This document shows, in pieces, positions 36,536-45,241 of a stretch of 64,000 bases of DNA (positions are counted from its first letter, which is position 1; the number at the start of each line of letters is the position of its first letter). A model generated the notes under the pieces. It worked only from the letters and a program-made list of their open reading frames with translations, was not told where the DNA came from and made no database searches. Origin of the DNA: an uncultured Sulfitobacter sp. (GTDB lineage Bacteria; Pseudomonadota; Alphaproteobacteria; Rhodobacterales; Rhodobacteraceae). Made by a program: the position numbers and the translations under genes. The stretch spans positions 1 through 64,000 of the forward strand of contig CANMZB010000008.1 of NCBI GenBank assembly GCA_947502265.1, in the 5' to 3' direction.

Positions 36536-37705
36536 ATGCCCGTTATCAACCGGATCGCCGATTACGCCAAAGACATGACGGCTTGGCGCCAGCACCTGCA
36601 CACGATTCCCGAACTCAGCTTTGATTGCCCCAAGACGGCGGCGTTCATCAAGGAGCGCTTGCAGGAATTCGGAGTGGACGAAATTCACGAAGGGATTGCG
36701 AAAACGGGCATCGTGGCGATCATTAACGGCACAGGTGCAGGAAGCACCATCGGCCTGCGCGCGGATTTCGATGCGCTTCCCATCGAGGAAGAAACCGGCG
36801 TCGCCTATGCCTCGACCCACCCGGGCAAGATGCACGCCTGTGGACATGACGGCCATACGGCGATGCTGTTGGGGGCCGCGAAATACATGGCAGAGACGCG
36901 CAATTTCGCCGGACGTGTCGCCTTGATCTTTCAGCCCGCCGAGGAAGACGGCGGTGGCGCGCAGGTGATGTGTCAGGAAGGGATGATGGACCGCTTCGAC
37001 ATCGCGCAGGTCTATGGCATCCACAATATGCCGGGCCTTGAGACAGGCACGTTCAGCACCACGCCGGGGCCGATCATGGCGGCGGTCGATTCGTTTACCA
37101 TTCATATCAAAGGGCGCGGTGGCCATGGCGCGATGCCACACGAGACAGCCGATCCGGTTGTCGCGGCCTGCGGTATCGTTCAGGCAATCCAGACGATTTC
37201 CAGCCGCAATGTGCACTCCGCGCAAGAAAAGGTGATTTCCGTCACCCAGATTCATACCGGCAGCGCCAGCAACATCATCCCCGATACGGCGATGGTCAAC
37301 GGCACGGTGCGCACCTTTGACAAAGACGTGCAGGCGTTGATCGAAAAGCGGATGAACGAGATCGTGCAGGGGCAGGCGGCATCGTACGGCGTCACCGCCG
37401 AACTGGATTACGAAGAAGGCTATCCCAGCACTCATAACGCGCCCGAGCAAACCGAATTCGCCGCCCGCGTAGCGCGCGAAGTAGCCGGCGAGACACGGGT
37501 AGACACGGAATTCGGTAAAGTCGCGGGCGCAGAAGACTTCGCCTATATGCTCGAAGAGCGCCCCGGTGCCTATCTGTTCCTTGGCGCGGGCGAGGGCGCG
37601 GGATTGCACCACCCGAAATTCAATTTCAACGATGAAATCGCCCCTGTGGGCGCGTCCTTTTTCGCGCGACTGGTCGAGCAGATGCAACCGGTAACGGTCA
37701 AGTAG
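36536..37705 (+). CDS. M20-family amidohydrolase
   Basis: 389-residue metallopeptidase-fold amidohydrolase (hippurate hydrolase / IAA-amino acid hydrolase group). Metal-binding motifs are MHACGHDGHTAMLLGAAKY, FQPAEEDGGGAQVM, and VAGAEDFAYMLEERPGAYLF, with HHPKFNFND at the end. Ribosome site AAAGGAG lies 7-8 bases upstream of ATG 36536. The first ureohydrolase gene begins immediately after the stop (37706), so the two are co-translated. The grouping suggests breakdown of an N-acylated or guanidino nitrogen compound; the precise substrate is not visible. Confidence 0.88.
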   Translation: MPVINRIADYAKDMTAWRQHLHTIPELSFDCPKTAAFIKERLQEFGVDEIHEGIAKTGIVAIINGTGAGSTIGLRADFDALPIEEETGVAYASTHPGKMHACGHDGHTAMLLGAAKYMAETRNFAGRVALIFQPAEEDGGGAQVMCQEGMMDRFDIAQVYGIHNMPGLETGTFSTTPGPIMAAVDSFTIHIKGRGGHGAMPHETADPVVAACGIVQAIQTISSRNVHSAQEKVISVTQIHTGSASNIIPDTAMVNGTVRTFDKDVQALIEKRMNEIVQGQAASYGVTAELDYEEGYPSTHNAPEQTEFAARVAREVAGETRVDTEFGKVAGAEDFAYMLEERPGAYLFLGAGEGAGLHHPKFNFNDEIAPVGASFFARLVEQMQPVTVK

Positions 37706-38671
37706 ATGGCGCTGGAAGACGCAAAAACACAGGTTGATCAGGCGTTTACCCGTGCCGATCTTAAGGGGCTGAGTTTCGAGAACGCCTTTGGCGGGGCCAC
37801 GTCGTTTCTGCGGCGGCGTTATACCAAGGATCTGAGCGGCGTAGACATCGCCATCACCGGTGTGCCGTTCGATCAGGCGGTGACCAACCGCACCGGCACC
37901 CGCCTTGGCCCGCGCGCCATCCGCGAGGCAAGCACGCTGCAACCTTATGATCCGCCCTACGGGTGGGGTTTTGACGTGTTGTCGGAGTTTGCCATCGCAG
38001 ATTACGGCGATCTCGCGTTTGATTATGCGCAGGTGTCGGAATTTCCGGCCACGCTCACGCGCCATATCAAGGGAATACTGGACGCGGGGGCGGCCAGTGT
38101 CGCCCTTGGCGGCGATCACTACATCAGCTTTCCGATTCTCAAAGCCTATGCCGATAAATTCGGCCCGATCAGCCTTTTGCAGTTCGATGCCCATTCCGAC
38201 ACATGGCCCGACGATGACATGAACCGGATTGACCACGGCACGATGTTTTACAAGGCGATCAAGCTGGGGCTGGTTGATCCTGCGACCTCGGTTCAGGTGG
38301 GCATCCGCACCCATAACGACGATACGATGGGTGTGACGACCATTGATGCGCGCGAAGTGCATGAAGGCGGCACCGCGGCTGCCGTCGCCAAGATCAAATC
38401 GGTATTGGGCGACAATCCGGTGTACCTTACCTTTGATATCGACGCGCTTGATCCGGCATTTGCGCCCGGCACCGGCACGCCGGTCTGGGGCGGGCTGACA
38501 TCGTGGCAGGCGGCGGCAATGCTGCGTGATCTGGCGGGCATCAATATCCGTGGCGGTGACGTGGTCGAAGTGTCCCCGCCGTTCGACACAACAGGGGCCA
38601 CAGCGATTGCGGGCGCGCATGTGGCAACCGAAATACTGTGCCTTCTGGGCGCGAGGATGCGCAAAGCATGA
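37706..38671 (+). CDS. speB: Ureohydrolase, agmatinase type (first copy)
   Basis: 321 residues of the arginase/agmatinase family, dinuclear Mn enzymes releasing urea from guanidino compounds. Metal-ligand motifs are GGDHYISFPIL, LLQFDAHSDTW and TFDIDALDPAFAPGTGTP. The start codon directly abuts the M20 gene stop, and the stop overlaps the second ureohydrolase start (ATGA). Agmatine is the usual substrate, but guanidinobutyrate, guanidinopropionate or proclavaminate types cannot be separated by eye. Confidence 0.88.
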   Translation: MALEDAKTQVDQAFTRADLKGLSFENAFGGATSFLRRRYTKDLSGVDIAITGVPFDQAVTNRTGTRLGPRAIREASTLQPYDPPYGWGFDVLSEFAIADYGDLAFDYAQVSEFPATLTRHIKGILDAGAASVALGGDHYISFPILKAYADKFGPISLLQFDAHSDTWPDDDMNRIDHGTMFYKAIKLGLVDPATSVQVGIRTHNDDTMGVTTIDAREVHEGGTAAAVAKIKSVLGDNPVYLTFDIDALDPAFAPGTGTPVWGGLTSWQAAAMLRDLAGINIRGGDVVEVSPPFDTTGATAIAGAHVATEILCLLGARMRKA

Positions 38672-39621
38672 GTAAAAAGAACCAACCCCTTGGCGGGAAC
38701 GAACTGGCGCGGTTTTCGGGGCCCAATACTTTTATGCGTTTGCCTTCGGTCAACGATCTCAAGGGGCTCGATGTGGCCGTTTTGGGTATTCCGATGGACA
38801 TTGGCACCTCGTGGCGGTCCGGCACCCGTTTCGGCCCGAAACAAATCCGCGCCGAAAGCGCGATGCTGCGGCCCTACAATCTGGCCACAGGGGCGGCCCC
38901 GTTTGATAGTTTGCAGGTGGCGGATGTCGGTGATCTGGCGATAAACACTTTTTCTCTTTCTGATAGTTTAAAAATAATATCAGATAGTTATGATGATATC
39001 CTCAAGTTTGACGTGATGCCGGTGGCGATGGGCGGGGATCATTCGATGACCTTGCCGATCCTGCGCGCGATGGCCAAGCGATACGGCCCGGTTGCTTTGG
39101 TCCATGTCGATGCCCATGCGGATGTAAACGATCACATGTTCGGAGAACGCGAGACCCACGGCACCGTGTTCCGACGCGCCTATGAAGAAGAGCTTATAAA
39201 CCCTTCGAAAACATATCAAATCGGTATCAGGGGCACAGGGTACGGGGCGGATGATTTCACCGAGGCTGTTGGCTGGGGGTTCCAGCAATGGCCCGCCGAG
39301 GAGCTTTGGCATCGCAGCCTGAGCCAGTTGGGTGAAGAAATCCGCCGTGACATCGGCGATATACCGACCTACATCAGCTTTGACATAGACAGCCTTGATC
39401 CGGCCTATGCACCGGGTACAGGTACGCCGGAAATCGGCGGGCTGAGCACTCCGCAGGCATTGGAACTGATCCGTGCATTGCGCGGGGTCAACGTGGTGGG
39501 TTGCGATCTTGTTGAGGTATCGCCGCCCTATGATACGTCGGGCAACACGGCGCTGACGGCAGCAAACCTGCTTTACGAGATGCTGTGCATCTTGCCGGGC
39601 ACTGCCTATCGCGACCGCTGA
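38668..39621 (+). CDS. Ureohydrolase, agmatinase/guanidinobutyrase type (second copy)
   Basis: 317 residues. GGDHSMTLPILRAMA, LVHVDAHADVND, FGERETHGTVFRRA and SFDIDSLDPAYAPGTGTPEIGG give all metal ligands. The sequence differs clearly from the adjacent first copy, so this is an old pair and not a fresh duplication. It starts with ATGA overlap at 38668. Residues about 90-112 are encoded by an unusually A+T-rich patch (about 38940-39003). Substrate specificity may differ from the first copy (guanidinobutyrase is possible). Confidence 0.87.
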   Translation: MSKKNQPLGGNELARFSGPNTFMRLPSVNDLKGLDVAVLGIPMDIGTSWRSGTRFGPKQIRAESAMLRPYNLATGAAPFDSLQVADVGDLAINTFSLSDSLKIISDSYDDILKFDVMPVAMGGDHSMTLPILRAMAKRYGPVALVHVDAHADVNDHMFGERETHGTVFRRAYEEELINPSKTYQIGIRGTGYGADDFTEAVGWGFQQWPAEELWHRSLSQLGEEIRRDIGDIPTYISFDIDSLDPAYAPGTGTPEIGGLSTPQALELIRALRGVNVVGCDLVEVSPPYDTSGNTALTAANLLYEMLCILPGTAYRDR

Positions 39622-39645
39622 TATGGTACAATCAAGGTGCACAAG

Positions 39646-40059
39646 ATGATCCTGACCCTCGTTATTCTGGCCCTTGTGGCGCTGCTGGCTTTCATCCGGC
39701 TGGCACCGTCCGATGTTTCGCGCTGGCACAGGCCGATCGGTTCCGCCGAAGACGTGACAGGCAGCGGATGGGCCGCGCGGGTGATACCTGCAACCCCCGC
39801 GTTGCTGTCCGACCTGCATCAGGGGATGCTGGCCCTGCCGCGCACAGAGCTTCTGGCGGGTAGCGTGGGCGAGGGGAGTCTGACCTATATCACGCGCAGC
39901 AAATGGATGGGTTTCCCCGATTACACCACGATCGAACAGGACAACGGGCAGATCAAACTCTATGGTCGCCTGCGCTTTGGCAAGTCAGATATGGGGGTAA
40001 ATGCCAAACGTTTGGACCGGCTGATAAATTCGGTCAAAACCAAGCGGAGAGAGGGATGA
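39646..40059 (+). CDS. DUF1499 family protein
   Basis: 137 residues with an N-terminal membrane anchor (ILTLVILALVALLAFIRLA), then a soluble domain with LTYITRSKWMGFPDYTTIEQ and LYGRLRFGKSDMGVNAKRLD, matching DUF1499. Members are envelope proteins of unknown function. ATG 39646 was chosen; GTG 39637 is also possible. The 3' end overlaps a convergent small secreted protein gene by 75 bases, which is unusually long. Confidence 0.75.
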   Translation: MILTLVILALVALLAFIRLAPSDVSRWHRPIGSAEDVTGSGWAARVIPATPALLSDLHQGMLALPRTELLAGSVGEGSLTYITRSKWMGFPDYTTIEQDNGQIKLYGRLRFGKSDMGVNAKRLDRLINSVKTKRREG

Positions 40060-40287
40060 GCTGAGACACCCCTCCTGTACCTCGCGCCACATTGGCACGT
40101 TCAGCGACATCTGGCATTGCGCCATGAACATCCGTCCGCCCACCTCCAGACAGATGGTTTCGCCCAACTCGATGCGACCGCCGGTGCTGTCGGTGCAATA
40201 GCAGTCAATGGTTTTTCCTTGCGGGGTCAGGATGTCTGCCCGCGCCGCAAGCGGGATCAATGCAAGGATCAGCGCAATGCGTTTCAT
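39985..40287 (-). CDS. Small secreted protein
   Basis: 100 residues starting MKRIALILALIPLAARADIL, a clear Sec signal peptide with cleavage likely after ARA. The mature part has TIDCYCTDSTGGRIELGETICLE-like cysteine spacing and FMAQCQMSLNVPMWREVQEGC, giving five cysteines that could form disulfides. This composition recurs in small periplasmic proteins of Rhodobacterales. Its last ~25 codons lie opposite the end of the DUF1499 gene. Function is unknown. Confidence 0.65.
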   Translation of the reverse strand: MKRIALILALIPLAARADILTPQGKTIDCYCTDSTGGRIELGETICLEVGGRMFMAQCQMSLNVPMWREVQEGCLSSSLSPLGFDRIYQPVQTFGIYPHI

Positions 40288-40348
40288 GGTGTATGATACC
40301 ACGGTCTGCCTCTTGACCAAAGCCGTTCCATAGGCCACTTCCAACGCC

Positions 40349-41398
40349 ATGATACCTATGGACCGCCTTGCGCAGATCACCGCCCGTTTTGAATATCTTG
40401 AGGCGGCAATGTCCGCTGCCGGAGGGGATATTGCCAAGCTTGCCAAGGAATATAGCGATTTACGCCCCGTGGTGGAGCAGATTTCGGCCTACCGGACGCT
40501 TTTGGAGAACCTTGAAGGCGCGCGCGAGATGCTGGACGAGCCGGATATGGCATCGCTTGCCCGCGAGGAGATCGCGCAGATCGAGGCGGCCATGCCTGCC
40601 GCCGAGGCCTCATTGCAGATTTCGCTTTTGCCCAGGGACGAAGCCGATGCGCGCCCTGCGATGCTGGAAATCCGCCCCGGCACGGGGGGCGACGAGGCGG
40701 CGTTGTTTGCGGCTGATTTGTTGCGCATGTACCAGCGTTATGCCGAAGGGCGCGGTTGGAAGGTTGCGCTGATCGAAGAGCAGACGACCGAGCTGGGAGG
40801 GATCAAGGAAGTCGTGGCGCACATCACCGGCGACAATGTGTTTGCCCGCCTGAAATACGAAAGCGGTGTGCACCGTGTGCAGCGGGTTCCATCCACCGAA
40901 AGCGGCGGGCGTATCCATACGTCGGCGGCGACAGTTGCGGTGCTGCCCGAAGCCGAGGACGTGGATATTCACATCGACGCAAACGACATTCGCATCGACA
41001 CGATGCGGTCGTCAGGTGCGGGCGGACAGCACGTCAACACAACCGATTCGGCCGTACGCATCACGCATATCCCCACGGGTATCGTCGTCACCAGCTCGGA
41101 GAAATCCCAGCACCGCAACCGCGATATCGCGATGCAGGTGCTTAAAACACGTCTTTATGATGCAGAGCGGAATCGGATGGACAAGGAGCGCTCGGATAGC
41201 CGTGCGGCACAGGTCGGCAGCGGCGACCGCTCCGAGCGAATCAGAACATATAATTTCCCCCAAGGCCGGATGACCGATCACCGGATCAACCTGACGCTGT
41301 ACCGGCTTGAGTCGATCCTACAAGGCGATCTGGACGAGATCATTGATGCGCTGACGGCAGACCATCAGGCGCGGATGCTTGCGGAGATGGGGCAATGA
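40349..41398 (+). CDS. prfA: Peptide chain release factor 1
   Basis: 349 residues (or 346 from the ATG at 40358). Reads UAA and UAG. The GGQ motif lies in [20 protein letters not shown]; the tripeptide anticodon region is in the [13 protein letters not shown] domain. The end ([22 protein letters not shown]) is typical. prmC, which methylates the GGQ glutamine, follows with a 4-base overlap. Confidence 0.96.
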   Translation: MIPMDRLAQITARFEYLEAAMSAAGGDIAKLAKEYSDLRPVVEQISAYRTLLENLEGAREMLDEPDMASLAREEIAQIEAAMPAAEASLQISLLPRDEADARPAMLEIRPGTGGDEAALFAADLLRMYQRYAEGRGWKVALIEEQTTELGGIKEVVAHITGDNVFARLKYESGVHRVQRVPSTESGGRIHTSAATVAVLPEAEDVDIHIDANDIRIDTMRSSGAGGQHVNTTDSAVRITHIPTGIVVTSSEKSQHRNRDIAMQVLKTRLYDAERNRMDKERSDSRAAQVGSGDRSERIRTYNFPQGRMTDHRINLTLYRLESILQGDLDEIIDALTADHQARMLAEMGQ

Positions 41399-42231
41399 CG
41401 ACAGCCGCCGTCGCCATGGCAACGGCAACGGCGCAGCTGCGCGCGGCTGGTGTGCCCGATCCCGCGCGCGATGCGCGATTGCTGCTGGCGTATGCGGCGT
41501 CCGTGGATGCGGCGCGTGTCACGTTAATTGCGCCCGAGGAAATCGCGCCGGAAATCTGCGCGCGTTACGAACAGTTGATTGCACTGCGCGCGGTGCGCGT
41601 GCCGGTCTCGCATCTGGTGGGAGAGCGGGCGTTTTACGGACGGGGCTTCAAGGTCAGCCGCGACGTGCTGGACCCGCGACCCGAAACCGAATCCTTGATC
41701 GAGGCGGCGCTGAGTGTCCCGTTTGGACGGCTGCTGGATCTGGGCACCGGTTCGGGCTGTATCCTTGTCACGCTGTTGGCTGAACGTCCGAATGCCATCG
41801 GCGTGGGCCTTGATCTGTCAGAGGCGGCCTGCCTTCAGGCCAGCGCCAATGCGGTGCTGCACGGGGTGGCCGACCGAAGCGACATTCAGGTATCCGACTG
41901 GTTTTGCGCAGCCGAGGGGCGCTTTGATCTGGTCGTGTCGAATCCGCCCTATCTTGCGCAGGAAGAGATGCACGAAATCGCCCCTGAGCTTGCCTTGCAC
42001 GAACCCGCGATGGCGTTGACAGACGGGGCTGACGGGCTGAGCGTGTACCGGTTGATCGCAGAGCAGGCGCAGGGATATCTGAGCGCACAGGGCCGTGTGC
42101 TGGTCGAGATCGGCTGGAAACAGGGGGCTGCCGTGCGCGCGATCTTTGAGGCGGCAGGGTGGGGCGAGGTTATGATTCTGCCCGATCTTGACGGTCGGGA
42201 TCGTGTTATTTGCGCCAAAAACCCCGCCTGA
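41395..42231 (+). CDS. prmC: Release factor glutamine N5-methyltransferase
   Basis: 278-residue SAM-dependent enzyme methylating Gln of the GGQ motif in RF1/RF2. Motif [17 protein letters not shown], catalytic NPPY in [13 protein letters not shown], and the N-terminal helical domain with [16 protein letters not shown] are evident. It starts ATGA-coupled to prfA, the universal arrangement. Confidence 0.95.
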   Translation: MTTAAVAMATATAQLRAAGVPDPARDARLLLAYAASVDAARVTLIAPEEIAPEICARYEQLIALRAVRVPVSHLVGERAFYGRGFKVSRDVLDPRPETESLIEAALSVPFGRLLDLGTGSGCILVTLLAERPNAIGVGLDLSEAACLQASANAVLHGVADRSDIQVSDWFCAAEGRFDLVVSNPPYLAQEEMHEIAPELALHEPAMALTDGADGLSVYRLIAEQAQGYLSAQGRVLVEIGWKQGAAVRAIFEAAGWGEVMILPDLDGRDRVICAKNPA

Positions 42232-42444
42232 GCGACTTTTCCCGCCTGTTTTCCGGTTTTTCGTGCATTCCCTCTTGCCCGCCTTGGCCGACATGGCTAT
42301 TTAAAAGGTGTTGCAGCGGTGGATGCTGACTAGCGGTCCCGCGCGGCGTTATGCCCAACATATGTATATGCCGGTTTTTATTCGATGCGCGCTGTTGCGC
42401 TTCCGGCATGATTGAAAAACAGCACCAAAAGGCTGACTTCCTTT

Positions 42445-43047
42445 ATGAAACCTCAAAGATCGCGTTCGCGAAACAAGAATAACCGTAGCCGTGGTGGCAA
42501 CAACCAGGGCGGCGGGAATGTCGTCAACCGCGTATTCGACAGCTCCGGTCCCGAAGGCAAGGTGCGCGGCACCCCGAGCCAGGTGATCGAAAAATACAAC
42601 CAGCTGGCGCGTGATGCCCAACTGTCCAACGACCGTGTTGCGATGGAAAGCTTTCAGCAGCATGCGGAGCATTATCTGCGCCTGCTGTCCGAGGCCCAAA
42701 AGGAACAGGACACCAAACGCGAAGAGCAAGAGCGCCAGAACCGCGAGCGCCAGGCCGAGCGCGACCGCGAACGCACCGAACGTCAGGAACGCGAAGCCGC
42801 CAACCAGCCAAAGCCCGACGATACTCCGGTGGCCGAGCCCCACGTTGCCGAAGCTCCCCCAGCCGAGACCGTCGAGAAGGCACCGCAGGAAAGCGCCGGA
42901 GAAGAGGAAAGCAATCTGGTGGAAACACCCGAGAGCAAGCCCAAGACCCGCCGCGCCCCCCGGCGCAAGCCAAAGCCAAAATCCGACGACACGCCCGAGG
43001 ATGCACCGAAAAACAATGGTGGCGATCAACCGGAAGCGGCGGAATAA
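42445..43047 (+). CDS. DUF4167 family protein
   Basis: 200 residues. The N-terminus is basic and Arg/Asn/Gly-rich (MKPQRSRSRNKNNRSRGG), followed by the DUF4167 core VNRVFDSSGPEGKVRGTPSQ and EKYNQLARDAQLSNDRVAME. The C-terminal half is a low-complexity charged region with Glu/Arg repeats and Lys/Pro/Ala stretches. The basic start suggests RNA or ribosome contact; this is inference. ATG 42445 was used; TTG 42412 is upstream in frame. A strong terminator follows. Confidence 0.85.
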   Translation: MKPQRSRSRNKNNRSRGGNNQGGGNVVNRVFDSSGPEGKVRGTPSQVIEKYNQLARDAQLSNDRVAMESFQQHAEHYLRLLSEAQKEQDTKREEQERQNRERQAERDRERTERQEREAANQPKPDDTPVAEPHVAEAPPAETVEKAPQESAGEEESNLVETPESKPKTRRAPRRKPKPKSDDTPEDAPKNNGGDQPEAAE

Positions 43048-43053
43048 GAGTTC

Positions 43054-43084
43054 AAAGGCCTCGCACCCCTGCGGGGCCTTTTGC
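43054..43084 (+). terminator. Rho-independent terminator after the DUF4167 gene
   Basis: AAAGGCCTCGC, loop ACCCCT, GCGGGGCCTTTT forms a stem with a U-run, starting 6 bases after the stop codon. Confidence 0.8.
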
Positions 43085-43379
43085 TTTCAGGTGTGAAGGT
43101 GTCGAAGGCCAGCCCCCGCGCGGGTTTTTCCACCTTGAACGTCTTCATCGGGTTGTTGATGCGCCGCTTTTCAGGTCAGCCCAATGACAGGTTCATCAAA
43201 TTTATTGGATTGAAGCCACAAGCATCTTCTTGCCACGATGGCAAAGCATGGACTTCTAAGTTGTGCGATCGCCAAGCATGCCGCCATCAAAATGGATGCG
43301 TCCATTCGGCTGCACATTCATGCGGTTCCAGATCATGCCCAACCTGCGGCGCATCAACGGTGACCACACTCGGGAACGG
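43085..43379. other. Non-coding/degraded stretch
   Basis: Between the terminator and the transposase fragment. Frames are short and overlap on both strands. No family is recognised; parts may belong to the fragmented insertion sequence that follows. Confidence 0.4.
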
Positions 43380-43548
43380 TCCACAATAACCAAGAGGGGA
43401 CCAAAAGGTGCAGCGCGCCGGTTCCACCACGATACGGCAGGCTCACGTTCAGCGGTTTTTGACGGCGGCACAGGCTGCTCAAGTCCGGCACCGCCCAATA
43501 CAGTTCGAGCAGCGGTAACAGGCTTTGCACAAAACCTGTTGTCTGGAT
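43380..43548 (-). pseudogene. IS5-type transposase internal fragment
   Basis: One minus-strand frame reads QTTGFVQSLLPLLELYWAVP, DLSSLCRRQKPLNVSLPYRG and GTGALHLLV. This matches the middle of an IS5-family DDE transposase (T-x-G-F-V-x-S-L-L-x-L-x-x-L-D-W-A-V-P-D-F-S-T-L-x-R-R-Q-K, then G-P-L-H-L-L-V-D-S-T-G). It breaks off exactly where the first catalytic Asp should be and has no start or end, so only a central piece of the element remains. Confidence 0.6.
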
Positions 43549-43563
43549 CGCGGCCTCAGGCTG

Positions 43564-43875
43564 TCATAGCGAGATGACCTGCTCGTGGTCTTGTATTTCG
43601 CCGGGGCCCAAAGGTTTATACTTCGCAGCGATCAAATGGGATTCATGAGGTGAATCCTTCATGTGATTTGTACAACAAAGCCGACCGGACACAGAAGCAC
43701 CTCCAAACCTGATTTTTACGCGGCCGTATGTAACCGGTTTGGGGACGATAACATCTCTTAAAAGAGTGCATTTCGGCACGAATTCGCTGTGATGGTTGCG
43801 CGCTAAAATGTGGTTCTCGACTGCCTCCAGATATCCCTGCTTTTTGGTAAGAATGCGCTTTACAACGGGAGCCAT
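43564..43875 (-). CDS. Doubtful hypothetical ORF
   Basis: 103-codon frame of lower G+C than neighbours. It begins MAPVVKRILTKKQGYLEAVE and has LLRDVIVPKPVTYGRVKIRF in the middle. There is no convincing ribosome site and no family known to me. It lies between an IS fragment and two tRNA genes, a usual place for island debris. It may be a chance or decayed frame. Confidence 0.25.
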   Translation of the reverse strand: MAPVVKRILTKKQGYLEAVENHILARNHHSEFVPKCTLLRDVIVPKPVTYGRVKIRFGGASVSGRLCCTNHMKDSPHESHLIAAKYKPLGPGEIQDHEQVISL

Positions 43876-43979
43876 GTTCCGTTATACGCCAACATGTTAG
43901 GTACATTTGGCGCTTGTTTAATTGAGCGTGCGCCTTTTGCACCCGAACACTCCTCCCTTTGAGGAGGACATAGCAATGC

Positions 43980-44056
43980 GCGGTTGTAGCTCAGCTGGTT
44001 AGAGTACCGGCCTGTCACGCCGGGGGTCGCGGGTTCGAGCCCCGTCAACCGCGCCA
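43980..44056 (+). tRNA. tRNA-Asp (GTC), first copy
   Basis: 77 nt with CCA encoded. The acceptor stem GCGGTTG pairs with CAACCGC, discriminator G. The anticodon loop CCTGTCACG gives GUC. The T-loop is GGGTTCGAGCC. It differs from the second copy (44223) at one D-arm base (TCAGCTGG against TCAGTTGG). Confidence 0.97.
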
Positions 44057-44222
44057 TTGCTTTTAATTGCCCTGATTTTTTGTTGTTTTGCGGATATCCA
44101 TCCGGCTTTTCATAATACCTTTCATGAAAAGCGAAAAGCGCGCAGATAATGGCTTGACGCCTATCACCGCATCGCATATTCCGCACAAACACTCTGGGGC
44201 ATATGTCGCAGAGATGCAGCGG

Positions 44223-44299
44223 GCGGTTGTAGCTCAGTTGGTTAGAGTACCGGCCTGTCACGCCGGGGGTCGCGGGTTCGAGCCCCGTCAACCGCGCCA
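44223..44299 (+). tRNA. tRNA-Asp (GTC), second copy
   Basis: 77 nt, same secondary structure and anticodon GUC as the copy 166 bases upstream. The spacer between them holds no gene. A terminator hairpin follows 14 bases after the CCA end. Confidence 0.97.
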
Positions 44300-44310
44300 C
44301 TGCTGCTTTG

Positions 44311-44340
44311 AAAAGGGTCTCCTTACGGGAGACCCTTTTT
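44311..44340 (+). terminator. Rho-independent terminator after tRNA-Asp
   Basis: GGGTCTCC-TTAC-GGGAGACCC followed by TTTTT; an A-run precedes the stem, so it may also work from the opposite strand for the sulfotransferase-like gene. Confidence 0.85.
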
Positions 44341-44371
44341 CTTTATGATGTATGGGGTTGTGTGATTATCT

Positions 44372-45166
44372 TCATGCAGGATTCGGCAGGGCGAACACAT
44401 CCTCTATTTCGGGTTCAAGCTGTGTGTTCATCCAGTCGACATCGGCAAGGTCCCATGTTTTCGGCGCGGCCTCGCGCTCTATCGAGGCGCGCCACTGGTT
44501 GCCCATGCGTCGGGTGACAGGCCGGTAGCCGTGCGGTGTATGTTCCAGCCCGTAGGCCTCTCCCATCGCATGTAAAAACGCCACCGGATCAGCGTTGAAC
44601 CGCTCCAGCGTGACGTAAACCACAGAGCAGCCGCGATTGAGAAAACTCAGCAGCCCGCGATGCTTTACGTTGCGCATCTCGAAGATATTTGCAAAGCGGC
44701 GGCCCGTGACCGGGTGCCGATCCCATTGCAGTTCATTCCCCAGCGGGCGTAGCTCGGGGTGGACCACTTCGAAGTGGTTCATATTGTCGATCACGCCCTG
44801 CCACGGTGTGCGCAAAAAGTCGTGAAACCCCAGCCCTTGCAGCGAGACATCGGCGTGCCATGGCCGCTTGTACAGCGATGTGGCCCAACTGCGCGCACCG
44901 CGCACGACGCAGATCGTCAGAAACGAGGGCGGCAGGCCCACCATGACCGGAACACCGTGTTTCCACCCCAAACATTCCGTCCGCGCGATCTGAAGCGTTT
45001 TAGAAATACTCTTGCGCACCACATTGGTGCCACAACCGCGCTCTCCCATCACCTGAAAGCGGTCAAAGGGGCCATCGCTCTCTTTGTGAAAGTGCCAGCC
45101 CTGCGTGGCCATATTGCCTGCAAGCGCCGCAAATTCCGCGCTCAGCCCTGTCTCGCCCATTGTCAT
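44372..45166 (-). CDS. Sulfotransferase-like hypothetical protein
   Basis: 264 residues from ATG 45166, preceded by GAGAGG. FDRFQVMGERGCGTNVVRKSI looks like a degenerate P-loop of the sulfotransferase type, and TICVVRGARSWATSLYKRPW resembles the partner 3'-phosphate segment; MRNVKHRGLLSFLNRG follows. Comparable proteins occur in Roseobacters beside glycosyltransferases. Here a family 2-like glycosyltransferase gene lies divergently 75 bases away, which suggests a shared role in a surface glycan. Catalytic function is not established. Confidence 0.5.
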   Translation of the reverse strand: MTMGETGLSAEFAALAGNMATQGWHFHKESDGPFDRFQVMGERGCGTNVVRKSISKTLQIARTECLGWKHGVPVMVGLPPSFLTICVVRGARSWATSLYKRPWHADVSLQGLGFHDFLRTPWQGVIDNMNHFEVVHPELRPLGNELQWDRHPVTGRRFANIFEMRNVKHRGLLSFLNRGCSVVYVTLERFNADPVAFLHAMGEAYGLEHTPHGYRPVTRRMGNQWRASIEREAAPKTWDLADVDWMNTQLEPEIEDVFALPNPA

Positions 45167-45241
45167 TCTGCGCCTCTCGCGGCTTATTACCGTCAATGTA
45201 GGAGTTTCGCGAATTCGCCACAGAAAGAAAAGAGGGCAGCC

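Noticed and set aside
36464..38620. 718-codon minus-strand frame
   Set aside because: Antisense to the M20 and first ureohydrolase genes, both with complete catalytic motifs; the composition (Arg/His/Gly-rich) is that of a shadow frame.
43860..44300. Minus-strand frame with a repeated M-A-R-L-T-G-L-E-P-A-T-P-G-V-T-G segment
   Set aside because: It is the antisense reading of the two tRNA-Asp genes, a well-known annotation artefact.
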